Origin: an uncultured Bacilli bacterium
GTDB lineage: Bacteria > Bacillota_I > Bacilli_A > RF39 > UBA660
NCBI GenBank assembly: GCA_949505625.1
Contig: CATBQD010000006.1
Location: 25,816 to 89,815 of the forward strand
DNA length: 64,000 nt
Direction of reading: 5' to 3'
This document shows positions 62,342 to 64,000 of the stretch, piece after piece. Under the pieces are notes generated by a model that saw only the letters and a list, made by a program, of their open reading frames with translations, did not search any database and was not told the origin of the DNA. The translations under genes were made by a program, and so were the position numbers. How positions within the stretch are numbered: position 1 is the stretch's first letter; the number at the start of each line of letters is the position of its first letter.

Positions 62342-63955
62342 TTATATACATTTTCTAAGAATTTCTAAAAGGTCTATTAAATAATAAATATAATGTTTAT
62401 CCAAATGTACAATATCTAATGTTATTACTAATCTTGAAAAACGACTACTAAAGCGAATTGATTTTGTTAACTCTGAAGCTTTCAAGAATAACTGTTCTCC
62501 ATCTATTAATTTCATCTTTTTTGGATTTAGTATTAATTCAATAGAATTTTTGGTTTGCTTTACATTTTCGATTTCTAATTGATGCGCTAATTTCTCAAAC
62601 CATTGTTCATACATATAAATTTCTAAAGTCTCTGATATTTTTCCAAATCGGTCCTCTATTTCTTTTCTAATTTCTTCAAGTTTTTCTTTCGAATCAATTT
62701 GATTTATTTTTTGATGAATTTCAATTTTCAACTCGGTATCTGAAACATAATCATTATCAATCGCTGTTTCAATATCTAATAAAGGCTGTTCTTCTTCTTT
62801 CTTTTCCTCTACCACATTTCCTTTTTTCTTCTCTACTGCTTCATTTAACATTTCTAAGAATAAATCCATTCCTACAGTATCAATAAATCCTGCTTGCTCA
62901 CTACCTAATACATCCCCTGCTCCACGTATTGATAAATCCCTCATTGCAATTGAGAAGCCACTTCCTAATTCAGTAAAATCTTTAATGACATTCAAACGCT
63001 TTGTTGCTATTTCAGATAAGCTCTTTCCTGGAGTATACATTAAATAGCAATAAGCAATTTTATTACTTCTTCCTACTCTTCCTCTTATTTGATAAAGTTG
63101 AGATAAACCAAAATGGTCTGCATCTAAAATGATTAATGTATTTACATTTGGCATATCAATTCCTGTTTCTATGATGGTTGTACATAATAAAATATCATAT
63201 TTTTGATTAATAAAATCCATAATCTTATCTTCCATATCATTTTTATCCATTTGTCCATGAACACTAATAATATTGGCTTCAGGAATTAAGTTTTTAATTT
63301 CTTGCTCTTTTTTTTCCATATCTTCGATATGATTATACAATATAAAAATCTGTCCATTTCTACCTAGTTCTTTATAGACGGCGTCTTTTATCATCTGAGA
63401 ATTTTCCGCTAATACATAAGTTTGAACAGGATAACGATTTACTGGCGGAGTTTCTATTAAAGACATACTTCGAATTCCAGCAATTGACATTTGTAACGTT
63501 CTTGGTATTGGTGTCGCTGATAAAGTTAATACATCAATATTATTTTTATATTGTTTTATTTTTTCTTTATGTTTTACTCCAAATCTCTGCTCTTCATCAA
63601 TTACTAACAATCCCAAATCTTTAAATTTTACATCATCACTTAATAGGCGATGTGTTCCTATTACCAAATCCACTTTTCCCTCTTCTATCTTTTTTAAGTT
63701 TTCTTTTAATTGCTTTGGTTTCACAAATCTATTTAAAAGACAAATATTAAATGGATAATTTTGATAACGTTCTATTGCATTTCTATAATGTTGTCCTGAT
63801 AATATTGTAGTCGGACAAAGGAATGCAACCTGTTTTCCTGAATGAATGGCTTTAAAAATTGCACGGAACGCTACTTCTGTTTTTCCATACCCTACATCTC
63901 CACACAAAAGTCTATCCATAGGATGTGGTTTTTCCATATCTTTTTTAATTTCAGA
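62342..63955 (-). CDS. mfd: Transcription-repair coupling factor Mfd, C-terminal part (cut by adapter)
   Basis: The last 537 codons of Mfd are present. Seen are the RecA-like translocase motifs PHPMDRLLCGDVGYGKTEVA (Walker A), FLCPTTILSGQHY, LLVIDEEQRFGVKHKE (DEEQ), LSATPIPRTLQMSI, ILLCTTIIETGIDMPNVNT and QIRGRVGRSNK, followed by the C-terminal D7 domain. Mfd removes RNA polymerase stalled at DNA damage and recruits UvrA. The 5' half, with the UvrB-like and RNA polymerase-interacting domains, is missing because the contig runs into adapter sequence at 63956; a damaged gene in the cell is not implied. Confidence 0.95.
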   Translation of the reverse strand, partial: SEIKKDMEKPHPMDRLLCGDVGYGKTEVAFRAIFKAIHSGKQVAFLCPTTILSGQHYRNAIERYQNYPFNICLLNRFVKPKQLKENLKKIEEGKVDLVIGTHRLLSDDVKFKDLGLLVIDEEQRFGVKHKEKIKQYKNNIDVLTLSATPIPRTLQMSIAGIRSMSLIETPPVNRYPVQTYVLAENSQMIKDAVYKELGRNGQIFILYNHIEDMEKKEQEIKNLIPEANIISVHGQMDKNDMEDKIMDFINQKYDILLCTTIIETGIDMPNVNTLIILDADHFGLSQLYQIRGRVGRSNKIAYCYLMYTPGKSLSEIATKRLNVIKDFTELGSGFSIAMRDLSIRGAGDVLGSEQAGFIDTVGMDLFLEMLNEAVEKKKGNVVEEKKEEEQPLLDIETAIDNDYVSDTELKIEIHQKINQIDSKEKLEEIRKEIEDRFGKISETLEIYMYEQWFEKLAHQLEIENVKQTKNSIELILNPKKMKLIDGEQLFLKASELTKSIRFSSRFSRLVITLDIVHLDKHYIYYLIDLLEILRKCI

Positions 63956-64000
63956 AGATCGGAAGAGCGTCGTGTAGGGAAAGAGTGTAGATCTCGGTGG
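63956..64000. other. Illumina adapter sequence at the contig end
   Basis: The last 45 bases read AGATCGGAAGAGCGTCGTGT and continue to CTCGGTGG. This is the reverse complement of the standard Illumina universal adapter that carries the read-1 primer. It is not biological sequence. The Mfd reading frame is intact up to 63955 and stops making sense at the junction. Confidence 0.95.

Overview
The window comes from an AT-rich, low-GC Gram-positive bacterium. Ribosomal-protein, origin-region and sporulation genes (spoVT, a CwlJ/SleB hydrolase, a CwlD-type amidase) point to an uncultured spore-forming member of the Bacilli, perhaps an RF39- or Erysipelotrichia-like gut lineage; that placement is inference. 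TGA is used as a stop and the only tRNA is tRNA-Trp(CCA), so the code is standard rather than the Mollicutes code. Ribosomal protein L30 is missing from its usual place.

Region 1 (1 to about 14300) is visibly more AT-rich and looks like a mobile element. It ends just beyond the 3' end of tRNA-Trp, a classic integration site. Nearly all genes lie on the minus strand: a short SSB, a DUF2958 protein, an RsgI-like membrane protein, several unknowns, a putative HUH replication initiator and a Fic protein. Its core (4455-8823) is unusual: a stand-alone OB-fold protein resembling the PolC N-terminal OB domain, two DnaB-like ATPases without the helicase N-terminal domain, a retron-type reverse transcriptase preceded by a hairpin-rich 142-nt segment framed by an 8-bp inverted repeat (candidate msr-msd RNA), and a 326-residue protein resembling fragments of the PolC palm and fingers with an altered active site. 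No integrase or conjugation gene is visible; the left end lies outside the window.

Region 2 (14353-25744) is chromosomal: tRNA-Trp, the spore cortex hydrolase, a DUF1292 and coiled-coil pair, an Abi_2 protein beside an HtrA protease, the amidase, an rRNA-type methyltransferase coupled to an RluA pseudouridine synthase, and lineage-specific membrane proteins.

Region 3 (25801-39994) is a complete minus-strand S10-spc-alpha superoperon, rpsJ to rplQ, with a strong promoter, a structured leader and a terminator. Region 4 (40044-64000) holds a membrane protein with a CPCC domain, gpsA, then origin-proximal blocks: rpsF-ssb-rpsR, ychF, an AbgT transporter, mscS, parAB, ftsH, tilS, ung, rsmA, a YabE-like 3D protein, tatD, a Met-type T-box ahead of dut-metG, spoVT, a CBS/DRTGG family II pyrophosphatase, a lipoprotein and the 3' part of mfd. 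The last 45 bases are Illumina adapter sequence, so mfd is cut artificially there.
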